Assembly (NCBI GenBank): GCA_019096195.1
Contig: JAGTXK010000134.1
Span: forward strand, 248,001-312,000
Direction: 5' to 3'
Length of the DNA stretch: 64,000 bases
DNA from: Boletus sp. NGJ
Taxonomy: Eukaryota; Basidiomycota; Agaricomycetes; Boletales; Boletaceae
Below the pieces are notes generated by a model that had not been told where the DNA came from, made no database searches, and saw only the letters and a program-made list of their open reading frames with translations. A program made the position numbers and the translations under genes. This document shows, piece after piece, positions 1 through 12,019 of the stretch. Every line of letters starts with the position of its first letter. The first letter of the stretch is position 1.

Positions 1-1980
1 GAAGCACTGCTTCTCGTGTATCCCAATCGCGATCAAGAAATGCACGTGGAAACTGATGCCTCAGACATTGCCACGGGAGCAGTGCTCTCCACTTTATGTA
101 ACGACGGTAATTGGTGACCAGTCACCTTTATCTCTCACTCTTTTGACAGCGCAGAGCGCAACTATCTGATTTACGATAAAGAACTGCTTGCAGTAATCCA
201 CACCCTAGAAGAATGGTGCCATTATCTAATTGGTCGAGAAAGGTTTGAAATCTGGACTGACCATAAAAACTTAGAATATTGAAAGAAGCCTCAAACACTT
301 AGTGGACGTCAAGCACGTTGGCACGCACTTCTTCAAGAGTTTAATTATTCTTTCATTTACAAACCCGGATCGTCTAATGGAAGAGCTGACACTCTATCCT
401 GACAACCAGATCACAGCGACGCAGTTACAGATCATAACCAAAATGTCACCGTCCTTCCTCCTTCCATTTTCATAAATCATGTTTCTCTCTCTTCAGATCT
501 CATGACAAAAATACAAAAAGAATCCAAAAAATATAATGTAGACACCATAAACAATTTTCCTTTCTATTCAGAACTTAATCTATTCAAAAATGAAAAAGAT
601 CAAATATACGTTCCTGAATCTTTACATACCGAAATCATTACTTTATGTCATGACTCGCCCATTGCAGGACACGGCGGTCATTCCAAAACTATTCACACTC
701 TTTCTCGATACTTTTCGTGGCCAGGAGTCACAAAAGACATAAAAACTTATGTAGATCACTGCCAAGTGTGCGCCCTCATGAAGGGTAAGCAAAATGCACC
801 GGCAGGAAAAGTTATCCCCTTACCCGCGGCAAAAGACCATGGGAAGATTTATCAGTAGATTTCATTATGGGTTTACCCCCATCACAATCTTTTACCGCCA
901 TTTGCGTTGTTGTGGACAGATTCTCTAAAGAAGTTATTTTCATACCTACTTACGATACCTGTTCTTCAAAAGATCTTGCTATTTTATTTAGAGACCATGT
1001 CTGGTCAACACATGGACTTCCCTCTACCCTCGTTTCAGACTGAGGACCACAGTTCGTTTCTGCTTTCACCCAGGAGCTTTGTAAGCTTCTCGGCATAAAA
1101 CAAAAAATCTCTACGGCATACCATCCGCAAATAGATGGACAAACTGAACGCGTCAATCGAGATTTAGAACAGTATCTCCGCGCATATGCCGGAAAGAAAC
1201 AAAACGACTAGATTGAATGGCTGAAGTTAGCCCAATTCTCTCACAATAACACCGTCACTACAGCTACTGGAGAGATTCCCTTTAAAGTAACAAGAAACTA
1301 CATACCACGTATGGGTTTTGAAGGGCATCTCACAGGTTTTGCAGACGAAATTGGGCGTAACCATAAAGAGATTGAAGAAGCGCTGGAAGCTACACATGAG
1401 AGGATGATCGTCTCTTCCGATAAAAAACGATCAACAGCACCAGAATATTCTATTGGTCAGCAAGTCTGGCTCTCGACAGATAAATTGAAACTTCCCTATA
1501 CAGCTAAAAAACTCACACAAAAATGGATTGGCCCCTACGTCATCACTCGGGTCCTTCCTAACGCCATAACGCTCAAACTTCCTAATTCTGTTCACATTCA
1601 TCCAACTGTGAACATTTCTCACATCAAACCATATAAAGAGACACTACCTGGACAGCCTAAGTCTTGACTGGACGCTATAGAAATTGATGAAGAAGGAGAA
1701 GAGCAATTTGAAGTTGATTTTATTGCCGCTTCCAGGATGAAGAAAGGCAAACTAGAGTATTTGGTCCATTGGAAAGGTTACGATGAAACTGATCATACCT
1801 GGGAATCTGAAGACATTCATGTCACTGCACCGGATGCAGTTAAGGATTTCCATCGTCTTAACCCTTCCGCACCATGCAAGCTTCGTGGTTTATCACTATC
1901 AGTGTTTGCTTCTTTATTCTCACCTTATGAAAACTTCACCAAAAACGAAAAAACAATGACTCGCCTGGAATTCGAGTCTT
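1..1980 (+). pseudogene. Ty3/gypsy pol 3' part (RNase H, integrase, chromodomain), decayed
   Basis: This is the 3' half of a chromodomain Ty3/gypsy polyprotein; its 5' half lies before the window. It matches, in order, the copy at 17009-19187: RNase H (about 1-420), the integrase zinc finger with an HGGHSKTIHTLSRYF-type His pair and DHCQVC Cys pair (about 665-775), the integrase core, and a C-terminal chromodomain (about 1735-1885, EYLVHWKGYDETDHTWE). The frame is broken by in-frame stops near 116, 282, 400, 1041, 1206 and 1666 and by a one-base loss near 835. Against the younger copy all six stops are C-to-T or G-to-A changes, mostly CGA to TGA or TGG to TGA/TAG. It is followed at once by a polypurine tract and an LTR, so the element is on the plus strand. 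It cannot encode a working integrase. Confidence 0.93.
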
Positions 1981-1993
1981 AAAGAGGGGGTAG
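1981..1993 (+). other. Polypurine tract of the Ty3/gypsy element
   Basis: The run AAAGAGGGGGTAG lies directly before the LTR, where the plus-strand primer of LTR retrotransposons sits. The same tract, reversed, lies beside the 3' LTR of the related element at 16946-16960. Confidence 0.9.
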
Positions 1994-2475
1994 TGTAATA
2001 ATATAGGAAATTTTCAAACTTTTCAAAACGCTTACTTACTTTTCATTTCTTCAACTCTTTTCTTCATAAGTCACGTGACTGTGCACATGACCATGGGAAC
2101 ACATCACATGATAGGTCTAGAACCTATGACGTCATATGACATCATACCTCATGTGATCCACGCCTCTTTAATTTCCACTCTTCTCACACAGCCCATTTAA
2201 TCTCCGTCTTACCATAATTAGTAGTTTATCACACGCACTGCTTGGTCCGTGCGCATTCTCTTCATGTATATAAACTAGCACTTTGACGACTGGTATCCCC
2301 AGTCTAATCCATTTGTCTCTTCCTCCAATAACCTATTAGCTTCGGCCATCGGTCGTCATAGGGTTAGGAATAGTCAGGCCTAAGACTCCCCATCTGATTC
2401 GCTCAGCCAGGACTCATGTAGCCTGTGAAGTAGTTCCAAGCCTTGTGGATTGTTTTCCGAAAGGGATTCATAACA
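1994..2475 (+). repeat. 3' LTR of the Ty3/gypsy element (family 1)
   Basis: The LTR is 482 bp and begins TGTAATAATAT and ends TTCATAACA (TG...CA). It is homologous to the LTRs at 16462-16945 and 22409-22889 and the solo LTR at 6398-6876. Its end adjoins CATAC inside a Tc1 element, so the retroelement inserted into that Tc1 copy; the other LTR and target-site copy are left of the window. Confidence 0.93.
2267..2311 (+). promoter_or_regulatory. LTR core promoter and self-primer sequence
   Basis: A TATATAAA box (about 2267-2274) lies 33 bp before CAGTCTAATCCA (2300-2311). That is where the RNA start is expected. The 12-mer is the exact complement of the primer-binding site next to the 5' LTR of the sister element (22395-22406), as expected for Tf1-type self-priming. 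Confidence 0.7.
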
Positions 2476-3719
2476 CATACTCCTTTTGGTGGTGTTGTAT
2501 AGCTATTGAGTTTTTTTTTTTTTGAGGATTTGCCAGAGATGTTCAATGGGATTAAGGTCTGGAGATCGTGCTGGCCAGTCAAGAAGCTGTGATCCCTTGA
2601 GATTCCAGCCACTCCTTGGCTCTTCTAGAGGTGTGCTTGGGGTCATTATCTTGTTGAAAGATAATGCTCTCTTCAGGAATTCCAGAATTTTCCATGGAAG
2701 GGAGCAGATTATCCTCCAAAATGGAGACATACTGCTCAGCATTCATCCTCCCTTCAACCTCTGCAAGAATCCTCCACTCCACTCCAACTCATGCATCCCC
2801 AAACCATCAAGGAACCTCCTCCAAACTTCACTGTTCCCTGAACTTCCTTGTCTTGCAAAGACTTTCCTGCCAATTTCCATACATACTTCCTTCCATCTGA
2901 CCCAATCCTGTTGATCTTGGTTTCATCTGACCATATAACCCTAGTCCAGTCCTCCACAGTCCAATGTTGGTGCTTGAGAGCAAAGGCTAGCCTATGTTGC
3001 CTATGCTTCACAGACAAGAGTGGCTTCTTTTTCTTGACTACAGCCTTGAGAGATGCAGACTTGAGAACATTCCTAACAGTTTGAGCAGAGACAGGAGAAG
3101 AGAGAGCAGAATTGATGAGATGGGTAGCCTGGACAGCATTTTCAACTTTGCCAGAGGTAATACCAGAGACAATTCTCCTTTTGTCAGTAGGAGAAAGTTT
3201 AGAAGGACATCCTAATTTGATGTTTTCCTTGCCTGGGTGGATCTCCTTGATAACCCTGGCCACAGTAGACTTCCCCGGACCAGTTTGGAATGATATTTGC
3301 CTAGTAGAAAGGCCAGATTCAGAGAGAAAAAGAATATTGGCTCTAGCAGAGGAGGGAGTGGATTTCATGATGAAGTAGGGTTGGCTGAATGGTATCTCTG
3401 CTCTTTATACCATTTGGAGTTATGTAAGTGACATAATCAGACAGGGTTGAAGCACAGCATCCATCAGAACCTTATGTTATTTACTAAATGATAGTTGATA
3501 ATATCAGGGTCAAATAAGTGTCCCAATGACATATCCTTTTAATATGGCTATAACTCAGTACCATGACAACCAACTCACATGACTAAGGGCTCATCTTCAG
3601 GGCAAGGATTAGGGCTATCAATGGCCCAGCAAGGGTTAGGGCTAATGCCTTTTGGTTCTTTTGCAAATGTCAAGTCTTTGCAAAATAGCCAAACATTGGG
3701 ACACTTTTTTGAGCCACTG
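2476..3719 (-). mobile_element. Tc1/mariner element copy A, left end cut by the gypsy insertion
   Basis: Nearly the same sequence occurs at 50594-54563 (copy B). The right end is preserved: the terminus reads, on the minus strand, CAGTGGCTCAAAAAAGTGTC and is followed by TA (3720-3721), the usual Tc1 target dinucleotide. The left end is missing because the LTR at 1994-2475 abuts internal Tc1 sequence. The terminus contains an outer and an inner inverted copy of the GTGTCCCAAT motif about 170-200 bp apart. The element is dead because its transposase is frameshifted. Confidence 0.92.
2480..3368 (-). pseudogene. Tc1-family DD34E transposase, frameshifted
   Basis: The reading frame starts at 3368 with an N-terminal helix-turn-helix region (GLSTRQISFQTG, then SKLSPTDKRRIV). 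It continues to the DDE core, with first Asp in VIWSDETKIN, second in FQQDNDPKHTS and the Glu in SPDLNPIEHLW. Compared with copy B there is one extra base near 2773, which shifts the frame after MVWGCMSWSGV, and a longer T run (2512-2524) that shifts it again near the C-terminus. The last residues are lost to the gypsy insertion. In life the enzyme would cut and paste the element at TA sites. Family assignment is firm; activity is excluded by the breaks. Confidence 0.92.
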
Positions 3720-3904
3720 TAGCATAGTCATTGTGTTTGGAAAGGCCTACCAAGTGCAATCCAGTGCTCCAGACTCTTTGCTGTTTCCTTCTTGGAGTTG
3801 GTCCAGGATGGATTGAAAGTCAACATGACTGTCAATGAAAATTGCTGATGACTTAGACTTGGATTTTTTTTTTCACATGATTCAGATGTTCAAAAAATAA
3901 GGAT

Positions 3905-4250
3905 CTTTTGTTCCTTGACACGATGCCTTATCTCTTATTTCCACTATGGGTTCTTGTGTCCCCCCCCTCAAAATTGATCTGGCGGATAATTGCAGGTTGC
4001 TATCTGCATCATTTGGTGTTGTTAGTCCATTGCTATATGTGTAGGTTTGCTAATCTTAATTTTGTTCTTGTTGATGTATTTAGCTTCTGTCTTGGATTGC
4101 ATGCATGCATGCTTCACAATTTTTGTTGCCCTTTGTTGTAGTACCTCCTTGTGAGTATTGACCTCTCATTTTTGTTGCCCATTGGTTTTTGATCCACGCT
4201 AGAACATAGATTCTGATGTTTGGTCCTCTGTTGGTGTGAGTATGTGGTCA
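3905..4250 (+). repeat. Decayed copy of a dispersed repeat also present near 28.9-29.2 kb
   Basis: The stretch around CCCCCCCTCAAAATTGATCT and ATAATTGCAGGTTGCTA aligns along about 300 bp with 28880-29190. Nearly all differences replace C or CpG in the other copy with T or A here, for example CGCGGGTAATTG versus GGCGGATAATTG. The origin of the repeat is unknown. Nothing recognisable lies between the Tc1 end and this repeat (3722-3904). Confidence 0.65.
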
Positions 4251-4261
4251 TTTTTTCAACA

Positions 4262-4592
4262 CAGGATGAGACATCCTGTGTCGGAAAAATGATCATGAAG
4301 CATCCAAATTTCGTGTCCATGGACATGGTCCCCGCTGATGATATCGCTTGTCAGCATGAAATGGTTGCTGGGCTGTCAAGTATTGGAGCACATGCCACTT
4401 GTTGTTCTGGTGACAATAATTCTGTTTTGTCTGTGGCCGAGGGAGCATTGCATGATGCTCTTCACTGCATTGCGAATAGGAGGTGTGTTTTCACGTTTGA
4501 TCTGGATGCTGTTTCCTTGCATGAGGCATGTATCTCCCATGGGGTTGACCCAAGTGTACGAGACAGGATGGACCATCCGACCAATGCACAGG
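4262..4592 (+). CDS. Unidentified protein exon (hypothetical)
   Basis: An open exon is bounded by an apparent acceptor (ACACAG, before 4264) and a donor (GTATGT at about 4593). It reads through residues such as KHPNFVSMDMVPADD, VAEGALHDALHCIANRR and HEACISHGVDPSVRDRMDHP. The composition is protein-like and free of stops, but I recognise no family. It begins just after the dispersed repeat at 3905-4250 and may belong to the same repeat. It could be a gene fragment carried by a transposon. Confidence 0.35.
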
Positions 4593-4599
4593 TATGTAT

Positions 4600-5256
4600 G
4601 AGTCTTTGGTTTATGCTGGTGTCACGTCTGGAATGTAGGTATCATCACGAATTGTACAATATGTCTTTCAATGTGTATTCTCTTGTGTCATTTTATTCAA
4701 CTGATATAATATTTTTTTGGTTGTGTGAATTTCTGACTTTTAGAGACCCACGTCTAAATCGCACTGATAATCACACTGCAGTCTAAGAGGATCACAGGTC
4801 TTTGGTACACCACTTGCATAGCTTTCAACCATGTTGATCCTGTTGTAATAAGAAATCTGCATGTTTGCTTATATACCTCGACATAGTGGGTACTGCCACA
4901 GATGTGGCCTTTCATCCGTTATTTCAATGAAATTATTATTGCGTATGGATTCAATGGTAACAGCCCAGCTTAGAAGTAACAACTGCATTGCTAATAGAAT
5001 GATAAAATCGACAAAAACAAGATAGGTGAAGTCTAAGTCTAAGGGCATTGTGAACTCAGAGCAGGATCAGATCTATCTGAAGAGAGATATGCCGACTCCT
5101 TCAGCCTTTAGTTCTTCTTCCCCCTTCCTGCTGCACATGTGATATGCCTTGGCTGTGGCGCTGGCCCGGCTGCAACTTCATTGGATGATCCAGACTAGAC
5201 AGCTTTTTGTGAAGGGTGTGCTGGTGCAGCTGCTGTAGCTCTTTGAGAGGAGGAGA
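4600..5256. other. No recognisable gene
   Basis: AT-rich sequence with no supported coding exon, terminal repeat or RNA gene. An open stretch continues to about 4786, but its composition after the donor at 4593 looks intronic. Confidence 0.4.
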
Positions 5257-5257
5257 C

Positions 5258-7330
5258 TCAGCGACTCTGGGGAACTGGTGTGGCCTGAGTTATTCTGGCA
5301 CCAGCATCACTTACACTCATATGAGTGACATCCATTTCAAGTTGTGCCATTGCTGATAGCCCCATGCTACTAGTGGCTGGACTGCATCTGGTGGACTGCG
5401 TAGACACCCTGGAGGTCACGTTGACGTCAAGAGAGGTAGCAATGATATGAGGGTCGGGTCCAGGGGACTGTCGTATTTGTACAGGCCTGGAGACAGGTGA
5501 TGAAGCAGGTGTTTTTGCAGCTGGCATTGCAGGTAGAGTCAGATCATCATTGTCCAAAGCATCCAGCATCTTGTCTTCCTGGTACAGGGTGTTGGAGCAG
5601 GGCCTTGAGTGTCAGCTGCAGAGACTGTGGCTACAGCACATGCCTTTCCAAAGACTCCACAATTGTAGAAGTCCATGGTATCAACCACCCATGGGGTGCA
5701 CTTGAGCAGCCTCTGGAGATAAAATTCATAGTCTTCAAGATACTTAATCTGAGTCTGTGTGCCAACTTGTGAGAGTTCGGAGTCATGGGATAATAGAAAG
5801 TGAGTCTAAGAATTTAGAGTTATGAGTTAAAACCTAGATGCCATCAACAAGATGCTAAAACTCACAATGATTGCTGCACTGGCTACCATACCCTCAGTGA
5901 CACTCAAGATGCCCATGTGCTCCCCTCTTGCTTTTGAATGTCCATGCTTCTGATCCGAAAGTGATGACTTCCCAAAGATGAGGATGTGGATGACTAGTAA
6001 CGAAATAAAATATAAATCAGTAGTGTACTTCTTGAATTGAGAGATGCTTGAGTTTGTTACCTTTATGAGAAGTGGACTCTTCAAGAAGTCCACTGCTGAC
6101 AACTGGTCAATATTTATGAACAAGATGGGAGCAAGAGGAGTGTAGTTTCCAATTCCATCTTTCTTCAGTAAGCATAGGTAGGCTGCGTTGTCCTTCTTGC
6201 GAGTAGCACTGCCAGAAAGCAGTGCAGTATCTAGTCCAAGTGGTGTGAAAAGTATGGCAGCCATGTCCTTGATACTCTTGAGAATGTTCAATCACTCTTG
6301 GTTGAGAGCGCTTGTAAACTAGTGAAAAGAGTCATTATTAATAAGGCAACACTCAGAAAGATTAGTTCAGATGATTATACGCACCACAGCCAAATTGTGT
6401 TATGAACCTTTCGGCACAAACCACAAGGCTCGAACTATTCGCAGGTTACACAGATCCTGGCTCAACGGATGAGGTGGGGAGTCTTAGTCCGTACTGTTCC
6501 CAACCCTACAATGACCAGAGTGGCCAAAGCTCACGAGTTGTTGGAGGAAAAATACAAGTGGATTAGACTGGGATTACCAGTCATCAAAGTGCTACCTTAT
6601 ATACATGAGAGAGATGTGCACGGACCAAGCAGTGCGTGTGATGATCTACTATATATAGTAAGATGGAGATTAAAGGGGCTGTGTGAGAAGAGCGGAAATT
6701 AAAGAGTCATGGATCACATGAGGTATGATGTCATATGATGTTATAGGTTCTAGACCTATCATGTGATATGTTTCCACAGTCACGTGCACAGTCACATGAC
6801 TCATGAAGAAAAAGGTTGATGAAAATGAAAAGTAAATGTTCGTATGAAAAGTTTGAAAATTTCATATATTATAACAAATTGCTTGTATGTCGCCATCATT
6901 TCATGCATGTCCTGAGGTATCATGGCATAAAGTTCTGCCAGGGCTCCATTGGCCCTCAACTTGTTTGATGCCCAGCATGCTGGACTGCAAGGATCCATGC
7001 TGGGCATCAGACCAGCAGGGAAGAGGCCATCAATTACCCAGAAGTGATACAGCATCACATACTTCTTTGCCTCCTTTGTGATTTTATTGTCGAGGGCGTC
7101 AGAATTATTGAGAATGTGACCACATTTCTTGGCAGGGATTGATGAGGAAAGTCGGGAAAATTCCTTCTTGACATGCTTCAACTCCTCACGCATCTCAAGA
7201 TACCCTTGCTGCACAAGTGCAAGTGCCTGAAATTGATATTTAAATTTAAATAAAATCAACGACGCTGTCGGAATACCATGGCCACACACCACTTACCTTG
7301 CATAGCTCATAGACCTCAGCATTTGGTCTA
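5258..7330 (-). pseudogene. Hypothetical multi-exon gene, split by a solo LTR
   Basis: Exons can be followed on the minus strand: a short start exon near 7340-7300 (MAISRPNAEVYELCK, then GTAAGT), a long exon about 7228-6877 (ALVQQGYLEMREELKHVKK ... MIPQDMHEMMATYKQF), its continuation after the LTR (6392-6378), an exon 6315-6065 (LKSIKDMAAILFTPLGLDTA ... PILFINIDQLSAVDF), an exon about 5960-5865, and a last part 5760-5258. Removing 6398-6881 restores the exon across the AATTG target site. There is a TGA in frame near 6290 (NQE stop LNILK) and a frameshift near 5570. The sequence resembles a hypothetical family repeated in Agaricomycete genomes; I know no function. Confidence 0.6.
6398..6876 (-). 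repeat. Solo LTR of Ty3/gypsy family 1
   Basis: The repeat begins TGTTATGAAC and ends TATTATAACA on the plus strand and is homologous to the LTRs at 1994-2475, 16462-16945 and 22409-22889. It is flanked by a perfect 5-bp duplication, AATTG (6393-6397 and 6877-6881). No internal element sequence remains, so it is a solo LTR left by recombination between two LTRs. The self-primer 12-mer TGGATTAGACTG is conserved inside. It sits within an exon of the gene at 5258-7330. Confidence 0.94.
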
Positions 7331-7577
7331 GAAATAGCCATAATTCTTTGAATCTAAACCCCAGACTCAGGCTCAAGGCCATCATTCTCCAATTTGGAGT
7401 CATGACCATCAATGCCATCGAGATCAAAGTTCTCACCTTCCAAGCTAAACCTATCATGTTGATGGGAGAGCATTGAGTGAAAGTGGCATTGAGGAATAAG
7501 AAAGATAATGGTGCACGACGACAAAAGGCAATGGACACCTGCCTGGGCTTTTTAAATCTTTCCATGCCCGACATCAA

Positions 7578-8160
7578 CAGAACCCTGGACCAGGCATGTA
7601 TTCCATTCAGAAATTGGATCTGTATAATATGCCCTGGACCATGCTGTCAATGACAACATAAATTAGAATGGCGATGACAACGACAAGTGTCATAAAGAGT
7701 CAGATTCAGATGGCCATACTTGTAAACTTCCTGATCACAGTGAGTAATAAGTGGTCTGACTGTCTGGTCTTGTAGCTAACCAAGCCTGCAGATTGTCAAT
7801 GTCATGAAAACTGTAGCAAATGCATCAGGAGGGTGGTTGACATATAGGAATGTATTGAATGCTATTATCTTAGACTTGAGGTGATGGAGGTATAATACAG
7901 CGGAGATTATACTGATCCAATTCAAAATGCTGCAACATCAATGAGATAATTATACATCCTAGACCTGCAGCCATATGCAAAGTCCCTATTCCAAATGGAA
8001 GACAAAGGCCATGTTCCAACATTTCTGACTCAGGCCCAGACCATTCTGAAATCGTTCTGAAGCCATTCCAACATCGTTCTGGTTCTGGATCCGAGTCAAT
8101 GTCAGTATTATGTAAATGAGAACACAAGGAAAGGAGCCTGAGAATGTGAGACATACCCTA
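7578..8160. other. No supported gene between two decayed genes
   Basis: Open stretches on the minus strand here look like leftover sequence between the hypothetical gene (5258-7330) and the C-terminal exon of the Plavaka transposase. No motif was recognised. Confidence 0.4.
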
Positions 8161-11100
8161 TCATGTCTGAATTGAGTTCATATAGAGATACATATCTCTA
8201 TCAAGGTGGTCAACGATGAGATACTCATCCGGGTGATCATTGTTGGGGGCTAGAACAGCACCATGAATGATAGAGCACAGAGGGATGAAAGTGCATTGGG
8301 AACAGGGAACCAGCTTCACACGTTTGAGTTTGAGATCACAGTCAATAGAACAGGGGTTGCCGGTCTTGGCCATGTAGGGGTGAATGAAGGCAAACTCCAT
8401 AGGTTGGGTGATGTGTGGAACCTTGCATGTGAAGATGAAGTGGAGACAAGCAAAGGCCGTTTCAGTCTCAGAATCTTGGAAAAGTATGGAATCATATCAT
8501 GGATGGCCAAAAAACAAGGGGTTGTAGCAGAGGTGGTCGGTTGATACTTTCCAGTCAACCTGTGATCCATAATGCACCTTAATATATCGATATTCAACTA
8601 CCTATCAATTCTAAGTCTCAGAGATAGGAAGTGGATACAATTCTGATAACAAACCTTGAAGTCGGCAGGAAGTGAGATGAAGGACTGAAGGTCAAAGCTG
8701 TATGTCGGAAGCGAGATATTGAGAAATTCACAGAACTTCTTGCAAAATCAGGTGGAGGAGCAATCAGATTGCTCCTTACTCTCCACATCTGCTAAACTCA
8801 TTGCCGGACATAGTGAACACAATTTGACACAAGTAGAATCACCTGGGCCAATGGTGACAGATTCCATGTGAAGGTCCTGGTCCAGGACCTCTGTGGCATC
8901 CAAATCGCCTAATTCCACTTCATCCCCCATGCCCAATTCTTTGATGTGGTTCATACACATGCAGATAAGTTTTGAAGCAAGCAGGTGATGGTCAATATGG
9001 AGAATCTTCATATTCGAATATGTTTAGTAGTTATTCGTAAGTACAGCAATCAGACACAACATACCTGGCCGGCGACATCCTTGCCATTGGACCAAAGCTG
9101 ATAGGCCACTTTCAATGGACTATGCATGCTCTCATTCAGGTGGGTGGTGTAGTTACATGCAGCACCTTTATTGTGGATATCCTGGACAGCATGCTTTGCA
9201 AGGTGGGCCTTGGGGAAGTCCCAGTTGACTTTGAGTCCTTCGATAGCGTGAGGTTTTCCGGCCTGTCGTACATATCCCTAGGAATTTATTAAGGCACTAT
9301 CAGTTTCAAGTCAGTCAGTGGTGGCATGACAATAGGAGAACATTAAGGTACTTTCAAGGCATTATCAAAAGTTGTCAGTTCTCCTTCAAATGCGCTGAGA
9401 GTGCCTTCTGTGTGGACGTCCAATCTGACTAGTGAATCAAGTCGGAGATAACTTGCTAGCACCTGTAAAAGGCTGTATCCCTCTATGGTAACGTTCTTTT
9501 TCAGAACATGGAGAGCAGCATAGAAAACTTGCTGAGAGTGAAAATTTAGTGACTCGACATAATACCATTGATGTAGCATTCATCAGAAGAGAACATACTA
9601 CAGAAAGGTCTTGCAACTTGTTGCTGTCTGTGAAGGAGAGAAGAATAACTTGTTGGAAATGACTGAGACCCCTCCAGCACAGAAACTCAGCAACACTAAA
9701 TCAGAATCAGTAGTGTTTAATAGTCCAAGGGCAGATATGGATTATTTAAATTGATACACACTATTTTTCTATCAAGGCTTGTTCACAGTGTCCAAGGAAA
9801 TTGAGGACCTTCTTAATCTCTGGCCATATGTGGCGACCCCATAGGCCACCATAAAAATAATGGAGGTGGTCAAAGCTCAAAGCTCGATGAAGACATGAAT
9901 AATGAACAAGCCAGAAGACGTTCTAGTACCAAGTCAAAACCGAGTAAACACTAACCACTTTTTATGTAGGAAGCCATCAGGTTAACTTATGGAAACTGGG
10001 CACAGCCCAAGCACTTTGAGATGTTCTTCACCTGCAGCCTGGTTTTGTGCATGAAGCCGCAGTGCATCCTCACCTTCATCATGTGACTGTAGTGGAAACA
10101 CCCCAGAAAGGTCATGGAGAGACTCCTTAGGAACCAAGCAGACCAGACAGGGGCATTTACCGCCACGACCATGAATAAGAGATATCATACACCTGTAGGG
10201 AAATGTGAGTAGGGAGCTGTTTATATTAAAGAACTTACCTTTCTTCATAGTCCACTAAAAGGATTAGTATTACAGGAAACAACCAGTGTGGGATGTTGTC
10301 ATAGGGCGAAATGTATGCATATCCAGTCTTTGAGTGTTGAATTACCTTGTCAAGCAATTTTATAAATGCCTCATGCCAGATGACACGCTTGAGATTCATA
10401 TAGCCAAGTTTTCCCTCTTCCTTGGGATCTTCCTTAACCTGTTTACAGATGCTCTGTTTGTTACGCGTTTGTGTTAGAGTGACAGAAGTGGACTCACAAT
10501 TAGCAACCATCCTACAACAGTACCACCACCTACCTGTTTGCTATTCCATATCTCAACTGGTAAGTTTGCACACCAAATGACCACAGGGTACCCCTTGACA
10601 GTTCTGAAACTGGATATTTTTGATTTGTCTGCATACAAGATCAGGCCAAGTGGCACCGTGTTCTTGACATCCGGTAAACTTGACTGATGATATTATAGCA
10701 AATTATTACAACAACATGAATTGATGAAGATTTTGACATTCATTATAGTACATACTTGGAGGTACCACCAACTATCTCCAGTCCAGGGTTTGTCGTAAAA
10801 ACGGTCAAAGTCTCCAGCACCATTGTGTTTGTAGAGATGCTGAGCATCCCACTCAAAGTGCGGCATGAGTAATGGATTCTGGAGAAGATCGAGGGCCCAC
10901 TGCCACACCAGGCGAGTATGAACCTCATATGACTTCATCTCCTTCTTGTATGGCACCATGACTTCATGTTTGGAGAACTGACTCAGATATTAAAGAAGAG
11001 AAAGTTAAAATAGAGGAAGGAAACAATAAATCAGAAATTCATACATACTGGGGTGAGTTCCTGGCCAGCTGAATCGCAGGTCTTACAGAGTTCTGCATCG

Positions 11101-12019
11101 TTCTTGAGTGTGACCTAAGCAGCACCCTGTGCAACATGCACAATAAGGTCGAGTAGCAACTCAACCTGTCTTCTATTTAGTGATGCATTGAGTGCAAGCT
11201 CTGCAAACTCGAAGTCGCCAGCAATATGAAATGGATGCCAGGGAGCTGGATCCTTGACATGGTAGGGAGTTCTTGATTATGCATGGAAGTCTTCATAGGA
11301 TTGGTAGAGAGGCACCCGTCGACTGTGAGGATGGAATTCAGTCTTGAACTTAGCTCAGTTATTGTTGGATTGTGATTGTGCCTGTGGCTGTGCTGACCTG
11401 TGGGTGCTAGGTTTGGCTGTGAATACAATCATCAGAATAACAAGCAGGCAAGGTAAGATAAGGATGCACCTTGTCCCTCCTCTTGTGACCCAGACTCCCT
11501 CAGGAGTGGCTCATCAGACAGACCAGGATCAGGATCAGAGTCAGCAGCTATTGTGATCATCAATGAACATTATCGGCATCTGTGACATCTTAAACTCACC
11601 ATCATTAGAGTGGAATGAATAAGAATGCCCTTGACCAGCTGTGCTGAACATTGAAGTGCTGGATGGACCTGGACAAGGAATCCCTGATGCTGCATGGCAT
11701 CTCATCACTGAACAAAAATTAGTAGTATTGCTAGTACTGTACTAATAGCTCTTGAGAAAAAAATGAAGATCTCACCTTTCTGAGACTCCTTGTAACGATG
11801 AGAAACTAATAAGCGCTCCTCATCGTCTTCTCTCCACTTCCTGCAACTCCTTTTATGAGACAAAAATCCCTGCACCTTGAACTTGTTACCAAAGTAAGAG
11901 CATTTCTTCTGGCCTATCATGGCCTCATCGACGGTACTGTGGGCTCTGAAGGATGGACGAGAGGGCCCCATGGTGTAAGGAAGCAACGAACGAAGAAAAT
12001 GTTTGAAAGAAGAAGCCAA
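8161..12019 (-). pseudogene. Plavaka-type DDE transposase, multi-exon and decayed
   Basis: The minus strand carries, in order, a C2H2-like finger (about 11955-11890; KCSYFGNKFKVQGFLSHKRSC, where one Cys is now Phe), a proline-rich linker, an exon with HFEWDAQHLYKHNGAGDF and FYDKPWTGDSWW (about 10930-10750), then PLGLILYADKSKISSFRTVK with CANLPVEIWNS (10656-10510), HWLFPVILILLVDYEE (about 10300-10240), KCPCLVCLVPKESLHDLS (about 10180-10090), and C-terminal exons ending about 8161 (KLVPCSQCTFIPLCSIIHGA). The YADK and VDYEE blocks correspond to the catalytic Asp region in the Plavaka family of Agaricomycetes. Frames are interrupted, so it is probably inactive. Exact splice sites were not resolved. 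Confidence 0.78.
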
